64,000 bases of DNA, from contig JACJXT010000011.1 in assembly GCA_020636535.1 (NCBI GenBank), positions 310,001-374,000 on the forward strand. Reading direction: 5' to 3'. Origin of the DNA: Chitinophagales bacterium. GTDB taxonomy: Bacteria; Bacteroidota; Bacteroidia; Chitinophagales; JADIYW01. The notes under the pieces are model-generated. The model ran no database searches, had not been told where the DNA came from, and saw only the letters and a list, made by a program, of their open reading frames with translations. Of this stretch, positions 62,790 to 64,000 are shown one piece after another. The position numbers and the translations under genes are program-made. How positions within the stretch are numbered: position 1 is the stretch's first letter; every line of letters starts with the position of its first letter.

Positions 62790-62817
62790 TTCTAAGCAGT
62801 GTTTCTTGAAAAGGACA
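62790..62817 (+). repeat. 28-bp direct repeat, left copy
   Basis: Begins TTCTAAGCAGTGT and ends CTTGAAAAGGACA; 27 of 28 bases match the copy at 62977. The two bracket about 160 bp of hairpin-rich DNA. Confidence 0.85.
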
Positions 62818-62976
62818 AAGCGTTGCTAATACGATTACCCAATAAAAATGAGCCCAATTTTTCCGAACTTGTTTCGGAATCTTCTACAATAATAGATTTT
62901 ATTCTTGTGCTGTCGGAAGTTTCCTTTTATGTTATCGGTCGGTGTCTTCACCGACAGAAATAGATTTTTTATTGAC

Positions 62977-63004
62977 TTCTAAGCAGTGTCTCTTGAAAAG
63001 GACA
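62977..63004 (+). repeat. 28-bp direct repeat, right copy
   Basis: Second copy of the TTCTAAGCAGTGT...GGACA repeat, one T-to-C change from the left copy. Confidence 0.85.
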
Positions 63005-63104
63005 TTGCCTTACTATCTTTAAATCTTAAGACAAAAAAGAAAGCATTATTTAACCATTTTTATCAACCAATATTGCACTTTATGTTTATTTTAGTGATGT
63101 AAAC

Positions 63105-64000
63105 ATGAGCAATTATCAATTATTAATTCACAAGCTCGATGCTTTTATCAAAAAGTATTATCTCAACCAATTGATTCGTGGTAGTTTACTATTTGTATCA
63201 TTAATTTTAGCATATTATTTATTTGCAATTGTTTCAGAGTATAATTTATATTTCTCTACAACTGTAAGAAAATTAATTTTATTTGGCTTCTTCGGATTGT
63301 TCACTGTCAGTTTTTATTTTTGGGTACTACAACCATTAATGCGTTATTGGTCTATTGGACAACAAATTTCGCACAACCAAGCTGCTGGAATTATTGGTAC
63401 GCACTTCGCTAATGTAAAAGACAAACTATTAAACATATTACAACTCAATCATCAGTCGCAGAATGCTTATAACAGAGATTTAATCGAAGCTAGCATCAAT
63501 CAAAAAACAGATGCTATAAAACTAGTGCCATTTGGAAATGCTATTCAATTAGATGAAAATAAAAAATATTTAAAATACTTATTTTCTGTTTTATTATTAT
63601 TGATTGCAATAGCTATTATTGCTCCAAATATTTTCAAAGAATCTAACAAACGATTAGCCAATCCAAATGTAGTGTTTGAAAAAGAAGCACCATTTCAGTT
63701 TATACTAAAAAACAAAAACTTAAAAGCAGTACAATTCGAAGATTTAGAACTCAAGTTAAGTATTGAAGGAAAAACAATTCCAAACGAAGTTTTTATCCAA
63801 CAAGATGGACAGTCGTACAAAATGGAAAAATTGTCTGCTACAGAATTTTCATATAAGTTCAGTAATGTACAAGACAACTTTAATTTTAATTTCTTAGCCA
63901 ACGATTTTACTTCCAATCAACATACTGTGGAAGTACTTAAAAAACCATTAATCGTTAATTTTAAAACGCAACTCAATTATCCAAGCTATACCCAAAAAAA
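63105..64000 (+). CDS. DUF4175 family membrane protein (3' truncated by window edge)
   Basis: A frame open from the ATG at 63105 to the end of the window, 298 residues so far. The start reads MSNYQLLIHKLDAFIKKYYL, then two hydrophobic segments (about 27-48 LFVSLILAYYLFAIVSE and about 63-85 LILFGFFGLFTVSFYFW) and a third near 160-177 (LFSVLLLLIAIAIIAP), with ISHNQAAGIIGTHFANVKDKLLNIL between. This matches the N-terminal region of the DUF4175 family, long (over 1000 residues) Bacteroidota proteins of unknown role. The rest of the gene lies beyond the window. Confidence 0.82.
   Translation, partial: MSNYQLLIHKLDAFIKKYYLNQLIRGSLLFVSLILAYYLFAIVSEYNLYFSTTVRKLILFGFFGLFTVSFYFWVLQPLMRYWSIGQQISHNQAAGIIGTHFANVKDKLLNILQLNHQSQNAYNRDLIEASINQKTDAIKLVPFGNAIQLDENKKYLKYLFSVLLLLIAIAIIAPNIFKESNKRLANPNVVFEKEAPFQFILKNKNLKAVQFEDLELKLSIEGKTIPNEVFIQQDGQSYKMEKLSATEFSYKFSNVQDNFNFNFLANDFTSNQHTVEVLKKPLIVNFKTQLNYPSYTQK

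Larger units (their letters stand above)
62777..63104. other. 328-bp intergenic region with direct repeats and hairpins
   Basis: No gene is seen. It contains a 28-bp direct repeat (62790-62817 and 62977-63004), a TTCCGA...TCGGAA hairpin (62861-62879) related to the one at 16579, and a perfect hairpin GTCGGTG-TCTT-CACCGAC (62938-62955). Confidence 0.7.

Overview
The window is AT-rich bacterial chromosome from a member of the Bacteroidota, possibly near the Chitinophagales or Saprospiraceae; the genus cannot be told from sequence alone. The evidence is rpoC followed by a DUF3467 gene, a mutY-ssb-gldE-gldD cluster, three secreted proteins ending in a type IX secretion (T9SS) sorting domain, TAnnTTTG-type -7 boxes, and a general absence of Shine-Dalgarno sites. 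The sequence may come from a metagenome assembly, because a block around 54.1-57.9 kb does not look like its surroundings.

Layout. 0-3.3 kb: 3' two thirds of rpoC, a terminator and the DUF3467 gene. 3.3-16.5 kb: two paralogous secreted M43 metalloproteases. The second has 3282 residues and carries an exact 56-unit, 123-bp in-frame tandem array (8801-15688). 16.6-20.3 kb: lipoamide dehydrogenase, an M20 amidohydrolase and a MeaB-type GTPase with a TTG start. 20.3-24 kb: a repetitive secreted protein with a C1q-like end, then MarC. 24-27.8 kb: a 177-bp element with terminal inverted repeats, an OmpA protein, a helix-hairpin-helix protein and an acyl-CoA dehydrogenase. 27.8-30.1 kb: a triplicated 117-119 bp palindromic repeat and an IS1634-type insertion sequence flanked by a 77-bp direct repeat that duplicates the 3' end of uvrA. 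30-44 kb: uvrA, an unknown gene between two palindromic repeats, small envelope proteins, the gldD/gldE/ssb/mutY cluster, HU, a TPR protein, a 30-residue basic protein, RNase G, a heptose adenylyltransferase/flippase-like/panD cluster and a TauE/SafE permease.

43.7-51.5 kb: an intergenic stretch with dispersed repeats and a structured-RNA-like element, arsR-hflX with a palindromic operator, a second acyl-CoA dehydrogenase, tRNA-Ser(GGA), an M48 lipoprotein protease, and a U32 peptidase-family gene with its adjacent ferredoxin. 51.6-59.3 kb: two large surface-protein genes separated by foreign-looking DNA. The first runs in frame into the C-terminal four membrane helices of SecY. The second starts with three perfect palindromes inside its coding sequence. 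59.4-64 kb: a small secreted protein, a Wzz/O-antigen-ligase pair, a flavodoxin, short repeats and the start of a DUF4175 protein.

Functionally, much of the window is cell-surface biology: T9SS cargo, gliding or T9SS accessory proteins GldD and GldE, and polysaccharide chain-length and polymerisation genes, mixed with ordinary housekeeping genes. The most notable signals are the giant cysteine-paired repeat stalk, the palindromes inside a coding region, the long direct repeat left by the insertion sequence, a dispersed CTCAGAG palindrome family, and the probably chimeric secreted-protein/SecY reading frame.
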